Shown here piece by piece: positions 29,435-41,435 of a DNA stretch of 64,000 nt (its first letter is position 1; each line of letters begins with the position of its first letter). The position numbers and the translations under genes were made by a program. The notes beneath the pieces are model-generated. The model did no database searches and was not told the DNA's origin. It was given only the letters and a program-made list of their open reading frames with translations. Origin of the DNA: Sphingobacteriales bacterium (GTDB lineage: Bacteria > Bacteroidota > Bacteroidia > Chitinophagales > UBA2359); NCBI GenBank assembly GCA_016711295.1, contig JADJTE010000001.1, positions 372,001 to 436,000 of the forward strand, written 5' to 3'.

Positions 29435-30466
29435 ATGACCGATACGAAAATTGCCCTAAAACCCAAAGATTTTGAAACCGACCAAGAGGTGCGCTGGTGC
29501 CCTGGCTGCGGCGATTATGCCATATTAAAACAAGTACAAACTGCTATGGCGCAATTAGCCCTGCGTCCGTCTGATGTTGCTGTTATTTCGGGCATTGGGT
29601 GTTCGTCGCGTTTTCCGTATTATATCAATACGTATGGGCTACACTCGATACACGGGCGGGCGGCGGCAATTGCTTCGGGTTTGCGCATGGCAAACCCCAA
29701 TTTAAGCGTATGGATAGCCACAGGCGACGGCGATTGCCTATCGATAGGCGGCAATCATTTCATTCACTTATTGCGCCGCAATTTCGACCTCAATATCTTA
29801 CTTTTCAACAACCAAATATACGGCTTGACCAAAGGACAATATTCGCCTACGTCCGAGTTGCACAAAATTACCAAATCTACCCCTGTGGGCGTTATCGACC
29901 ACCCGCTAAATCCCTTGTCCTTGGCTTTGGGGGCAGATGCAAGTTTTGTGGCGCGTAGCATCGACCGAGACGGCAAACACCTGCAAGCTATGTTGCTGCG
30001 CTGCGAACAACATAGAGGCAGTTCATTCTTGGAAATTTACCAAAATTGCAATATATTTAACGACGGCGCGTTTGAGCTATTTACCGACAAGGCTACCAAA
30101 GCCGATACCGCTTTGTTTGTCGAACAAGGCAAACCCTTAGTGTTCGGAACAGAAGCGCAATACGGCATACGATTAGACGGACACCAACCCCAACGCATAG
30201 ACCTACGCGAAGGCTCTTTTTCTGCCGACGACCTATGGCTACACGACGAAACCGACCTATACAAAGCCCAATTATTAGCACGCTTTTTTGACGACCCGCG
30301 CACTACTCCCAACGCACTACCCCGCGTGTTCGGTATATTATATGCCGCCCAACGCCCTTGTTACGAGTACGACCTGAACGAGCAAATAGCCCAACAGCAA
30401 GCCCAAAAAGGCACGGGCAACCTCGACGAACTATTGAGCGGTAACGAAACTTGGTTCATTGCCTGA
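29435..30466 (+). CDS. korB: 2-oxoacid:ferredoxin oxidoreductase, beta subunit
   Basis: 343 residues. VRWCPGCGDYAIL near the N-terminus, GIGCSSRFP, HSIHGRAAAIASG, and the thiamine-diphosphate/Mg motif ATGDGDCLSIGGNHF with NNQIYGLTKGQ identify the beta subunit of a two-subunit 2-oxoglutarate (or other 2-oxoacid):ferredoxin oxidoreductase. The enzyme oxidatively decarboxylates the 2-oxoacid to acyl-CoA and reduces ferredoxin. It requires the alpha (KorA) subunit, which normally lies just upstream; here the upstream neighbour is an unrelated gene on the other strand, so the alpha gene must be elsewhere. The frame is intact. Confidence 0.92.
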   Translation: MTDTKIALKPKDFETDQEVRWCPGCGDYAILKQVQTAMAQLALRPSDVAVISGIGCSSRFPYYINTYGLHSIHGRAAAIASGLRMANPNLSVWIATGDGDCLSIGGNHFIHLLRRNFDLNILLFNNQIYGLTKGQYSPTSELHKITKSTPVGVIDHPLNPLSLALGADASFVARSIDRDGKHLQAMLLRCEQHRGSSFLEIYQNCNIFNDGAFELFTDKATKADTALFVEQGKPLVFGTEAQYGIRLDGHQPQRIDLREGSFSADDLWLHDETDLYKAQLLARFFDDPRTTPNALPRVFGILYAAQRPCYEYDLNEQIAQQQAQKGTGNLDELLSGNETWFIA

Positions 30467-30487
30467 TTATCACCTACCACCTAAAAT

Positions 30488-31500
30488 ATGTACTTCTCTC
30501 AAAACATCTCCGCTGCCGCCTGCTGTATAGCCTTGTTCTGTTGCCTACTGCTACCCACCCTTGCAGGAGCGCAAAACGACCTTACTCCGCCAACCGCACC
30601 CGATTATAGCCAATCTGCTTGTTGGGCTGCCCTGCCATTCCGCGAAGACGCTGCCGACGAAACGCCCAAAGGAATTAGCCCCACCCGCGACGAGGAAAAC
30701 AAATAGATGTGTTTTATGTATATCCAACAATGCTGAACAAGGGCAAGCATTGGAACGCCGATGTGTACGACACCAACCTCAATCACCGCATTGAAACGAT
30801 GCCTATACGCTATCAAGCCAGCGCGTTCAATGGGTCGTGTCGGGTATATGTGCCTCGCTACCGACAGGCGCATATCAACGCTTATTATAGCAAAGACCGC
30901 CGCAGTGCCGATGCCGCCTTTGAATTGGCATATAGCGACGTAGCTGCCGCATTCGACTATTATTTGCAGCACTACAACCAAGGACGACCTTTTATCTTGG
31001 CAAGCCACAGCCAAGGCACTACACACGCACGGCGTTTGGCAAAAGAAAAAATAGACGGCAAACCCTTAGCACAGCAATTGGTAGCGGCTTATTTAGTGGG
31101 TATGCCTGTAATCGATACGCTATATCAACAATTGCGCCCCTGCGAAACACCCGACCAAATAGGTTGCTTTGTATCGTGGATGAGCTATAAGCAAGGCTAC
31201 GAACCCCGCCCCGATGCCATTTTGCAGGGCGGTATCAATATCAACCCCATCACTTGGCGACACGATACCGAACCATCCGAACCAAAAGCCCATTTGGGCA
31301 CTATATTGCGCAAGTTCGACAAAAAACGCCGCCCCACCCTAAGCGCACAAGTGCGAGACGGCTACTTGTGGGTCAAATCGAACAATTTTCTAAGCAAATT
31401 ATTCCGCGATTATCATATCGTAGATTACAACCTATTTTGGTATAATATCCGACAACACGTAGCAGAACAAACACACTTATTTCTAAACAAGAAGTATTGA
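30488..31500 (+). CDS. DUF3089 alpha/beta-hydrolase, exported (one frameshift)
   Basis: Frames 30488-30706 and 30709-31500 join by adding one A to the AAAA near 30696, giving EEKQIDVFYVYPT and about 337 residues. A signal peptide of about 29 residues (ends AGAQ) is followed by a DUF3089 domain: the conserved DVFYVYPT strand and the nucleophile elbow SHSQGT. Members are lipase/esterase-like hydrolases of unknown substrate, thought to act in the envelope. The gene lies 21 bp after korB and may be read through from it, although the functions are unrelated. Confidence 0.82.
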
Positions 31501-31577
31501 GCGCATTGCTGCAAAGCATAAAAGGTAAGACCAAAATTAGGAATAAAAAACTTAGCTACGAAACCCAAAAAAAGTTG

Positions 31578-31585
31578 TATTTTTG
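31578..31585 (+). promoter_or_regulatory. Possible -7 box (TATTTTTG) for clpS
   Basis: TAnnTTTG-type octamer 40 bp before the clpS start codon at 31626. Confidence 0.35.
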
Positions 31586-31625
31586 TACTCAAAATAATCT
31601 GTGTTTACCTAATTTCAGTATATCT

Positions 31626-31919
31626 ATGCTACCTCATGCCATCAATCGAGAAAAAACCTACGAAGAAAGCGATACCTTGCTTGACGAGCTAACAGGATTT
31701 ACGAGCAAATTAATCGTACACAACGACGATGTAAATACTTTCGATTGGATAATTATTTCCTTAATAGAGATATGCCGCCATACGCGCCACCAAGCCGAGC
31801 AATGCGCCTTAATTATCCATACCAAAGGAAAATATGCCGTCAAAGAGGGCGATTTTGATGTGCTAAAACCCATGAAAGATGCACTAACCGAGCGCGGCAT
31901 AGGGGCTACCATCGAATAA
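31626..31919 (+). CDS. clpS: ATP-dependent Clp protease adaptor ClpS
   Basis: 97 residues from ATG 31626; the frame is open further upstream, but the promoter core and lack of homology there argue for this start. The core KLIVHNDDVNTFDWII matches the ClpS hallmark, followed by HQAEQCALIIHTKGK and a final GIGATIE strand. ClpS binds the N-domain of ClpA/ClpC and delivers N-end-rule substrates to the Clp protease. The NDD region that grips the substrate N-terminus is intact. It is cytoplasmic and converges with ccmB, 11 bp apart. Confidence 0.92.
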   Translation: MLPHAINREKTYEESDTLLDELTGFTSKLIVHNDDVNTFDWIIISLIEICRHTRHQAEQCALIIHTKGKYAVKEGDFDVLKPMKDALTERGIGATIE

Positions 31920-31930
31920 GCCAGCGGCGG

Positions 31931-32587
31931 TTAATCTTTCCAAAGATACGGAAACAAAACCCACGATAAGGCGCACATAATGCCATCTATGGCAATCAAA
32001 ATAGCCACATCTTTACCGCTATTGCTGTTGGTGATGCCCGTGACAGCAGTTTTTGATATGCGAATAAGCAGTGCTAAAATAGGCATCATCAAGGGTAGGC
32101 TCAAAATAGGCATTAGGGTAGCACCCTGCCCGCCCGCCTTAGACGCAATAGCCGACATCAGCGTGAAACACATCGAAAACGCTACCGCACCCAATACCAC
32201 ACTACCCAAAAACAAAGGCATATCCACCACAGGATTGCCCAACAATAGGCTATACGCGCCTATGCCCACCAAAGAAAGCCCCAACAAAAGGGCTATATTA
32301 TACAACAATTTGGCAATAATAACCGCTTGCGGCTGCACCAGCGTATAATAATAGAGCTGCCGCGCAGTAGGCTCGTGCATAAAACTTTTGGCAACGGCAT
32401 TGACCGATGCAAACAACAAAATAATCCAAAATAAAATGAGCCAAACCACCGGCTCTGGGCTGCGAAAAGCCATATACACCGTCATTACAGTACAGAGTAC
32501 ATACAATACCATACCACTCAGGGCAGAACGTTGCCGCCATTCGAGCAGTAAATCTTTGCGCAACAAGGCTATAATTTGAACCAACAT
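31931..32587 (-). CDS. ccmB: Heme exporter protein CcmB (ABC permease)
   Basis: A 218-residue permease with six hydrophobic segments. The N-terminal RKDLLLEWRQRSALSGM and the FMHEPTARQLYYYTL segment are typical of CcmB. Together with CcmA and CcmC it takes part in cytochrome c maturation in the inner membrane (heme handling). The partner genes are not in the window. The frame is intact. A TATCTTTG core at 32625-32632 on the minus strand lies 37 bp upstream. Confidence 0.88.
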   Translation of the reverse strand: MLVQIIALLRKDLLLEWRQRSALSGMVLYVLCTVMTVYMAFRSPEPVVWLILFWIILLFASVNAVAKSFMHEPTARQLYYYTLVQPQAVIIAKLLYNIALLLGLSLVGIGAYSLLLGNPVVDMPLFLGSVVLGAVAFSMCFTLMSAIASKAGGQGATLMPILSLPLMMPILALLIRISKTAVTGITNSNSGKDVAILIAIDGIMCALSWVLFPYLWKD

Positions 32588-32624
32588 AAGTATTAACTAC
32601 AAGCAACACACGTAAATCGGGCGG

Positions 32625-32632
32625 CAAAGATA
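32625..32632 (-). promoter_or_regulatory. Possible -7 box (TATCTTTG) for ccmB
   Basis: TAnnTTTG core on the minus strand, 37 bp from the ccmB start codon. Confidence 0.45.
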
Positions 32633-32707
32633 GGCAATTAAATCGCAAAAATGCGCGTCGCCTATTGATTACCCACCAAAAACAACTATCACATACGCAT
32701 TATATTT

Positions 32708-35700
32708 ATGAACCATCACGATTTTTTAATTGAAATAAGTTGGGAAGTATGCCACAAAATAGGCGGCATATATACTGTTTTAGGTTCTAAACTACCCGCT
32801 TTATTGCGACAGGGATACGCCGATAATCTACTGTTTATAGGTCCTGATGTATGGAAAAATACCGGATCCAACCCCGATTTTCGCGAAGACCGACAGCTAT
32901 TTCGTGCTTGGCGCGAACATGCCGCCCAACAAGGTCTGCGCGTAAAAGTAGGACATTGGCAATTGCCCGAAAAACCAACTGCCATTCTGGTCGACTTCAC
33001 ACCTTACTTTCACCAAAAAGACGACATTTTTACCCACTTCTGGGACAAATATCGCTTAGATAGCATCAGCGGCGATTGGGATTATATCGAACCCGCCTTG
33101 TTTGGCTATGCCGCCGCGCAAGTTGCCGAGAGCTTTGCCCAATTTTACCTCGCCGACAGAATCAGTATTACCGCCCAATTTCACGAATGGATGACAGGAG
33201 CGGGAATACTGCACCTCCACGAACACGCACCCTATATAGCTACTATATTTACCACCCACGCCACCGTATTAGGGCGTGCGCTATCGGCAGCACAACAACC
33301 CATCTATAGCCACCTCGAACAATATAGCCCCGATATTACGGCTAAAGAACATGGCGTAACCGCAAAACATTCCTTAGAGCGTGCCGCCGCCCAAAATGCC
33401 GATTGTTTTACGACTGTCAGCGAATTATGCGCCAAAGAATGCGCCCATTTCTTGGGCAAACGCCCCGATATGATTACGCCAAATGGCTTTGAACCCCATT
33501 TTAGCGATAGCGAAATAATACGCAAACATGCCGAAGCCCGCCAACAATTATTAGAGGTAGCCGCTGCTGTATGCCAAACCGAGATTGCGCCCAACGCCCT
33601 GTTACTCGCCACCGCAGGCAGATACGAATACCGCAACAAGGGTTTTGATATCATCATACAAGCATTGGGGCAAATAGTTGAAAAACAACAAATCAATACC
33701 GATATAGTAGCATTCTTCTTAGTGCCCGCAGCATATACTACTACACCGATACCATATCCGCTAAACAAAAATAAAGCGCAGCAAGACACAACCAACACTG
33801 ATACCGCCGCAACGATATTGACCCACCACCTACAAAACCCCGATACCGACCCCATCTTGAACGGTTTGGAAGCCCAACACCTCGACAACGCCCCCACCAA
33901 ACACGTAAAAGTGATATTTGTGCCAACTTACCTCAAAGGCAACGACGGCATCTTTAACCGCTCTTACTACGACCTACTCTGCGGTTTCGACCTCACCCTA
34001 TTCCCATCTGCCTACGACCCATGGGGATATACACCCTTAGAAAGCCTCGCTCTACACGTACCCACCCTCACCACTACCATGACAGGGTTTGGGCAATGGG
34101 TGATGAGCAAATTGGGAAAACCCGATAGCGGTATCCACATCATAGAACGCAGCGACGAACCCACTGGCGACCAAGCCCAGCTACCGCCGTCGAAAAAAGC
34201 ATTATAGACTTTGCTGCCCTAACAACAGCCGAACAACAACGCCACCGCGAAACCGCCCGCAGCATCTCGCGCATTGCACTATGGGAAAACCTAATAGACC
34301 TCTACAAAAAAGCCTACCAATCCGCCCAACGACAAGCCAAATCGCGCAGCAGCGACCAAGCCAACCAGAGCAACACCCTTGCCCGACCCACCCAAAAAAC
34401 AAATGTAGCGGGCAATATAAGTGCCCAAACAAGTGCCGAACCCGTAAAATTCCCTACTACATTTAAGCGATTATTGGCACAAGCCCAATTGCCAAAACGA
34501 CTGCAATCGCTCGCCGACCTCGCCCATAACCTATGGTGGTGTTGGACACACGAAGCCATACAATTGTTTGAGCGGATAAACCCCGAAATATGGCGCAATG
34601 TAGAGCAAAATCCTATTGCCCTGCTCGACCAATTAGATAACGACGACTACCTACGCCTGCTCGCCGATGCCCAATTTATGACCCATCTAGACCGCGTAGC
34701 ACAACAGTTTGCCGATTATATGCAAGCCGCCAAGCAGCGACCTGCTAATAGCCCCAAAATCGCTTATTTCTGTATGGAATATGGCTTACACCATAGCGTA
34801 AGGCTATATTCAGGTGGCTTGGGCGTATTAGCCGGCGATTATCTAAAAGAAGCCTCCGACTGCAATACAGATATGATTGCCATAGGACTGCTCTATCGAT
34901 ACGGCTATTTTACCCAAACCTTATCGCCCAACGGCGAGCAAATAGCCCAATACGACGCGCAGCGGTTTAGCCACATGCCACTAAAACCCGTTAAAGACGA
35001 GAATGGCAATTGGGTAAAAATAGCCATAGCACTGCCCCGACGAACCTTGTATGCCAAAATATGGCGGCTCGATGTGGGGCGCGTGCCGCTATACCTGCTC
35101 GACAGCGAAATAACCGAAAACAACGAATTTGACCGAAGCATCACCCACCGATTATACGGCGGAGATAACGAAATGCGCTTGCTACAAGAAATATTGCTCG
35201 GAATAGGCGGCATACGCGCACTAACCGCCCTAAACATCAAACGCGAAATATACCACCTCAACGAAGGACATGCCGCTTTTGCAGGCTTAGAACGCCTATA
35301 CCACGAAGTCCAAGACAAGCAAGCATCGTTTGACGAAGCACTCGAAATTGTAAGAGCCTCATCTGTATTTACAACCCATACGCCCGTACCCGCCGGACAT
35401 GACGCATTCAGCGAAGAACTAATGCGTGCCTACTTCTCGACATACGACGAACAACTCGGTATTACTTGGAACGATCTCATCAACTTAGGACGCGAACACA
35501 CCGACCAACAAGGCGAAAAATTCTCGATGAGCAACCTCGCCGTCCGATTGTCCAAAGGTATCAACGGCGTGAGTGCCATACACGGAAAAGTGTCGAGGCA
35601 GATGTTTGCCCCCTTATTTGCGGGGTGGCATACCGACGAAGTGCCGATAGGGCACGTCACCAACGGCGTTCATTACCCTACATGGATTGCCAAGCAAATG

Positions 35701-36997
35701 CACGACTTTTATGTGCAAAATATTGGCTCCGATTTTATCGCCGACCAATCGAACAAACAACATTGGGCTAAAATATACGACGCGCCCGATGACATGTTAT
35801 ACAATATCCATTGGCAACTCAAATCAAAATTGATAGCACAACTGCGACAAAATCTGCGCTCCGATTTCACACGCCGCCTCTACAACCCCCGATTAATGTT
35901 GTCCATATTGCAGGGCTTCGACGAGAATACTTTGCTCATAGGATTTGCCCGCCGATTTGCCACCTACAAACGCGCTACTCTGCTACTACACGACCTCGAC
36001 CGATTGCGCGGTCTGCTCAATCACCCTACCCAACCCGTCCGTTTTGTGTTTGCAGGAAAAGCACACCCCGCCGACAGCGGCGGACAAGCGTTTATCCGCC
36101 AATTGGTAGAAATATCGCTGCAACCCGACTTTTTGGGCAAAATCCTGTTCGTCGAAAATTATGATATGGAGCTTGCCCCGCAGTTTGGTACAAGGCGTTG
36201 ACGTATGGCTCAACAACCCAACGCGCCCACAAGAAGCATCGGGCACAAGCGGTATGAAAGCCGCCCTAAATGGCATACCCAACCTAAGCGTATTAGACGG
36301 ATGGTGGGCAGAAGGATATGTAGAAGGCGGCGGCTGGGCTTTGCCCGAACAAAACACCTACGACAATGCCGACTTCCAAAACGAATTAGACGCTCAAACC
36401 ATTTATAACCTCATCGAAAACGAGATAGCCCCGCTTTATTACAAGCGAAATAGCGAAGGCATACCCACCGATTGGGTGCGCTGTATGAAAACATGTATCG
36501 CCGAAATCGCACCCCAATTTACAATGAAACGACAATTAGACGATTATACCGCACAGTATTATAACGTACAACAAAGTCGTAGCCACAAACTAAACGCCAA
36601 CAACCGACATTTAGCCCATAGCCTCGCAGCTTGGAAACAACACGTGCGCCAAGCCTGGCATACCTTGCAAGTAGTAGCCACAGACATCCACGATAGCACC
36701 AACCATTCGCTTACGCTGGGCGATAGCTTCACAGCAAGCATTACCCTGAACTTAAACGCATTATTACCCAGCGACCTGCGCGTAGAAGCCGTATTCCTGC
36801 ACAAACACCCCGACGAAAGCTACGAAATAGCCCACATACAACCCATGCCGCTGACCAAACAGCAACAAAAAATCGCTACCTATACCTGCCAATTCCCATT
36901 CGAATTGAGCGGCGTGTATGATTATGGCTTCCGCGCTGTTGCTGACCACCTCGACCTAAAAGACCCATACGAAGTAGGCTTGGTAAAATGGATATAA
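32708..36997 (+). CDS. Fused glycogen synthase / alpha-glucan phosphorylase (two frameshifts)
   Basis: Frames 32708-34207, about 34185-36201 and 36161-36997 restore one protein of about 1430 residues. One A is missing near 34179 (restores TAVEKSIIDF), and one extra C at about 36176-36179 must go (restores LARSLVQGVDVW). The N-terminal half is a GT3/GT5-like glycogen synthase (EISWEVCHKIGGIYTVLGSK, ITAQFHEWMTGAG, PSAYDPWGYTPLES). The C-terminal half is a GT35 alpha-glucan phosphorylase of the DUF3417 type (NLWWCWTHEA, AYFCMEYGLHHSVRLYSGG, HLNEGHAAF, PLP-site GTSGMKAALNG). Such fusions occur in Bacteroidota and place glycogen building and breakdown on one polypeptide. It is cytoplasmic. Confidence 0.88.
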
Positions 36998-37204
36998 ACC
37001 CTAAATCCCCTATTTTACGGCATAGTTTTTATCAAAATATCTTGTATTGCAAAGACATTAGGGTAAAATTACAAGAAAAAAACCATCGCGAAATGCGTAA
37101 GTAGAAAAAATGAGGCGTTTTTACCGATAAAACTTTTGCAATAAGGCTACTAACGTTGCTTTTTGAACTACTATTATGTGTTTGATGTGAAATTAGGATT
37201 TAGA

Positions 37205-37740
37205 AATAGAAATATTCATGTTTGAAATAGCAATTTTGCGCTATAAATGCCAATATTCACATTGGAAGTATCAATACTCACGTTGTAAGTGGCGATATTC
37301 ACGTTGTAAGTGGCGATATTCACGTTGTAAATGCCAATGTTCACGTTGTAAGTGGCGATATTCACGTTGGAAATGGCGATATTCACGTTGGAAATGGCGA
37401 TATTAACGTTGAAAGTGGCGATATTAACGTTGAAAGTGGCGATATTCACGTTGTAAGTGGCGATATTCACGTTGTAAGTGGCGATATTCACGTTGTAAGT
37501 GGCGATATTCACGTTGTAAATGCCAATGTTCACGTTGGAAATGGCGATATTCACGTTGGAAATGGCGATATTCACGTTGGAAATGGCGATATTCACGTTG
37601 GAAATGGCGATATTCACGTTGGAAATGGCGATATTCACGTTGTAAGTGGCGATATTCACGTTGGAAATGGCGATATTCACGTTGTAAGTATCAATATTTG
37701 CGTTAAAAATGTTAATATTTATATTGAAAATACCAATATC
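37205..37740. repeat. 21-bp tandem repeat array, about 25 units
   Basis: Units alternate mainly between GTAAGTGGCGATATTCACGTT and GGAAATGGCGATATTCACGTT, with GTAAATGCCAATGTTCACG variants. The central units are near-identical, while those at both edges decay into AT-rich derivatives. Since 21 is a multiple of three, open frames arise on both strands. The minus frame would give a heptad NVNIA(I/T)(S/Y), but it has no ATG or ribosome site outside the array, so I do not call a gene. There are no spacers, so this is not a CRISPR array. It sits between the glycogen gene and a strong bidirectional terminator. Confidence 0.9.
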
Positions 37741-37810
37741 AATTTAAAATTACCCAATATGAAACAATAATGCGGCATTATTTTTAAGAAAATAGGTTTT
37801 TACATTATAC

Positions 37811-37850
37811 AAATAGCCTCCGATGCAAACATCGGAGGCTATTTATTTTT
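37811..37850. terminator. Perfect 15-bp hairpin terminator
   Basis: AAATAGCCTCCGATG pairs with CATCGGAGGCTATTT around a CAAA loop and is followed by ATTTTT. A-rich sequence on the other side makes it usable in both directions, between the glycogen gene (plus) and the M4 protease gene (minus). Confidence 0.85.
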
Positions 37851-37902
37851 ATGCCACCATTATTTTATTATGTCAAAACCCTATTCATTAAATGTTTGTA
37901 GC

Positions 37903-40900
37903 TCATGGCTTTGTTTCTGTGACAGCAATTGAGCCTGATGTAATTCCATCGTTCCAAATGACGGTTACGGTGGGTGTTCCCTGACCACTTGCAATAACGC
38001 CGCCCGTAATTGTCCATTGATATTGGCTATTGACGTTTGGATTATCCACTGTATATGACATTGTTTGAGTAGGACAAGGCTCGTCGTCGCCTGCTACTAT
38101 TGGTGCGGGAAGTGGTTTTACTATTACAGTGGCTTCTTTGTATAAGCTAATGCACGTGGGCAATTCTATTTTCCAATCGTAGAAAAAATAATAGATATTG
38201 GCAGATGCGTTGTTGCCTGTTATTGACAATATGCCGGGCAATGTGTATGGGTATGTTGCTCCGTCTGTATTTCGATAGAGTTCGGAGGTTGCTGCTGTGC
38301 CAAGTCGCAGATTATTGGCAACAGGTAGGTCAAAGTTGAGGGTTATAATGCTTTCTCCGTTGTTGATATACAATGTAGTGTCTTGCAAAATGAAGCCTGC
38401 CGAGTCGCGCAATTGTATAGTACGGTTAAATCCACTATTGGCATAGACACGTACCGATTGTAAGCGGCAAGGTTGTAATACATCGAATATCATGTATCGA
38501 TTAGATAAGCCAAAAAACCCTCCTGCACCCATACTATTATTAACAGGTCCGACAGATTGCAACGGTGGAATGATAGTTTCTTGGATATAATAGCTTGTTG
38601 TGTCTATGAGAATGGGTGTAGTATAATTGTTGCCTTCTACTAAGACCGTTGCTGTGTCATTTGGCGAGCCGTACCATGTATAAATGCCATTGCCAATGAC
38701 AGTGAGGGTTGTCGAGTCGTTATAACATATTGTATCGTTGGCAACAACGGGAGCGGCGGGACGGTTGACGGATACATAAGCGGTTCGCAATGTGTCGTCT
38801 GTCCCAAATGCGTTAGTGGCATGAAGGCTTACTGCATAATTTCCGTTTTGGGCGTAAGTGTGTTTGGGATTGCGCATATTGGCGGTGCCTCCGTCGCCAA
38901 AATCCCAGAGCCAAGCGTTGGGTATATTGGTAGAGCGGTCGTAAAATTGTACTTCACCTGAACAGGTGCTGCGTACATCGCTTTCAAAACGCGCTATGGG
39001 CTTCTCAATGATGGGTGTACAGGTCCAAGCCATGCGAAAACCTGCTCCTGTGACAAATGGGTCCGATACGAGTTTGACTGTCAATGCGCCGCTGGTGGCA
39101 ACAATGGGATTGCCGCCGTTTGGCAATGTATTGCCCGTATAAAATCCGATATTAGGGGCTTGGTCGTTTATTCCGTCATAGAGATATAAATAATCATAGT
39201 CGGCTTCTAAGTCAAAGATGTCGAAATCGGCGATTACCGTAGCTGCATTTGTCGGGGCAATAGTCATAATAGAGCTAACATTGTCGAAATAATTGTTTGA
39301 CATACCGCCTGCATCGTATAGTGTGCCCGCACAAGCACTAATCGCTCCGGGTGCTACGCCTGCTGCGGGCATATTATAGATACATGGATTGGCGGCTTGT
39401 ATGCTGATATAGTTGGGTTTTATTAGTGTATCCCTTCCGCAGGTATCGGTTATGGCAATAAGCATTACGGTATAGTCTCCGTTGTTTAGATATGTGTGGG
39501 TAGGGCTTATATCGGTGGCAGTATTTCCGTCTCCGAAGTCCCAATAATAGCTTCCTGCATACGCGCTGTTGTTTTCGAACTGTACGGTCAGCGGTGCGGC
39601 GCAAGCAGCGATAACGTTGGCATCAAAATCGGCTACGATATTGCCATCGTAGGCATCGCCAATGCCTACGGCGTGCCAAGCGTTGGCGGTGGCGATTACT
39701 TGTGGCGAACATGCGCCAAATAAATCAATGGCAGCCTGAATGCCATAGAAACGCGCATCGGCATAATTAGATGTTGGTGTTAGATAGACGGCTAATGTTC
39801 GATAAGCTATTAGGCGAGCATTCTCGATACTGATACCGCTTACATTGTAAGCATTGCCTAAGTCGTTGGTGCCGCTTCCGCCCGTCGATAATAGATAAAA
39901 CCAGAAGTTTGCTACGCCACTATTGGTATGTACGCCACCATTATCGCCGCTGCCTATGTACCAATTGGTACTAAATAGGTATCGGGGTCGCCATAAGCGT
40001 TTGGATTTGACATGGAACGTAGGGTCGCGCCTATTTCGTTGCCAAGCAGCCAGCTTGCAGTGGCAGGTTTGGTATGAAATTCGACCGCTGTGCCGAGTAT
40101 ATCGCTGAATGCTTCGTTCAAAGCCCCCGATTCGTTGATATAATATAGCCCTGCGCTGTATTCGGTCACGCCGTGTGTTAGTTCGTGTGCTACAATGTCG
40201 AGACAAGTGAGTGCGGTGGCACTTCCGTTGCCATCGCCGTAGGTCATTCTCTGCCCATCCCAAAAAGCGTTGAAATAATTAACTCCATAATGCACGTGGC
40301 TTTCGAGGGGCATGTTATTATCGTCTATGCTTTGGCGATTATGTATGTTTAAATAATAATCATAGGTTTTTTCAGCCCCCCAATGTGCATCGTTGGCGGC
40401 TTCGTCTTGTTGTGCATTGACAGTATTCCAAAGGTTATCGGCATCGGTAAAATCGGTATAGGTATAGTTGGTTGTCTGTTGGCAATTATAGGTATATACG
40501 CCGTTGCCGCGCGTTGTTTCGCGCAATCTATAATTGTTTGTTGCCGTACTATCGGTTATAATAGGTTGCGTGCCGCTATATTTGGTCTGTGCAACGCCAT
40601 TACTATTGCCTGAACATAGACGGTCCAACCGCATAACTATTTCGCCGTTGTTAGCATCTATAAACACGTATTGCCTGCTCAGGGGCGTGGTGGCATATAC
40701 ATCTATTTTATAGCATAAACGCAGGTCGGCAGTGGCATTTTCATAGCTATTTGATGCTTGGGCAGGGCTTGCAGGCACATAAACCAAACCTGTATTGGCA
40801 TATTCGCGATATTTTTGGGCAGCTACCCAATCTAAAGCGCGTTGGGTGGCTTGTTCGGCTGTCCATTTTGCTTGTGCAGGTGCATCGTTAGGTTGGGTTA

Positions 40901-41330
40901 TCCAATTGCCATTCATAGCTATCACGCGCCCCTGTTGGTCGGCGTGTACGATATATATAGCTCCCTCGATAGGTATATCGCAATAGGTTTGTTGATAGCG
41001 TTGGTGGGTCATGCCCAATTCATCGCGCAAGGTTTGGCGCAATAAGCCGCCTGTTGGGTTTTGTTCGTGTTGGCGGGGCGCAAAAGGCGGTCGGGGCAAT
41101 GCACCATTGGCGGGCAATATGGGCGCAGTGCGCGGGTCGAGTGGCAAGTATTGGTGAGAGGGGTCGGCAGGTATATACGGCATGATTTGTAATACCGCCT
41201 TTTGTTTATCGAGCAGGTTTTTGCCCGTCATGGGGTTTTGCGCTCTAAGCACGGCGGGCAATAATAAGCAATAGGCATACAAGCACAAGAAATAAGTTGA
41301 ATATTGTCGAATATAGCGTGGGGCAAACAT
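37903..41330 (-). CDS. M4-family metalloprotease with PKD and CUB-like domains and PKD-like tail (one frameshift)
   Basis: Frames 41330-39954 and 40263-37903 (minus) join by adding one T near 39977, restoring DTYFSTNWYIGSGDNGGVH; about 1143 residues. Order: signal peptide (1-31), FTP/PepSY-like propeptide, thermolysin-type catalytic domain with HELTH at 382-386 and ESGALNEAFSD at 400-410, and a GSGDNGGVHTNSG motif carrying the second half-site. Then come a PKD domain (YYWDFGDGN), a CUB-like domain (DYLYLYDG), a second PKD domain (WLWDFGDGG), Ig-like segments, and the PKD-like tail (YQWTITGG, SGQGTPTVTVIW, VTETKP). It is a secreted peptidase, and the propeptide suggests self-activation. Confidence 0.88.
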
Positions 41331-41435
41331 AAACCGATAAAGATTTGGATAAAAATAATAGTAAGGATATGCGAAACAATAACAGCAAAAAAGAAGCGTA
41401 AAGATATAGCAATAAACCCAAACAAACCCTTTTGT

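Noticed and set aside
37216..37680. Minus-strand protein of 154 heptad-like residues
   Set aside because: The frame is open only because the unit is a multiple of three. It begins with a GTG inside the array, is closed upstream by stops, and has no ribosome site; the plus strand is open as well.
37205..37740. CRISPR array
   Set aside because: Repeats of 21 bp follow each other without unique spacers, and no cas genes are nearby.
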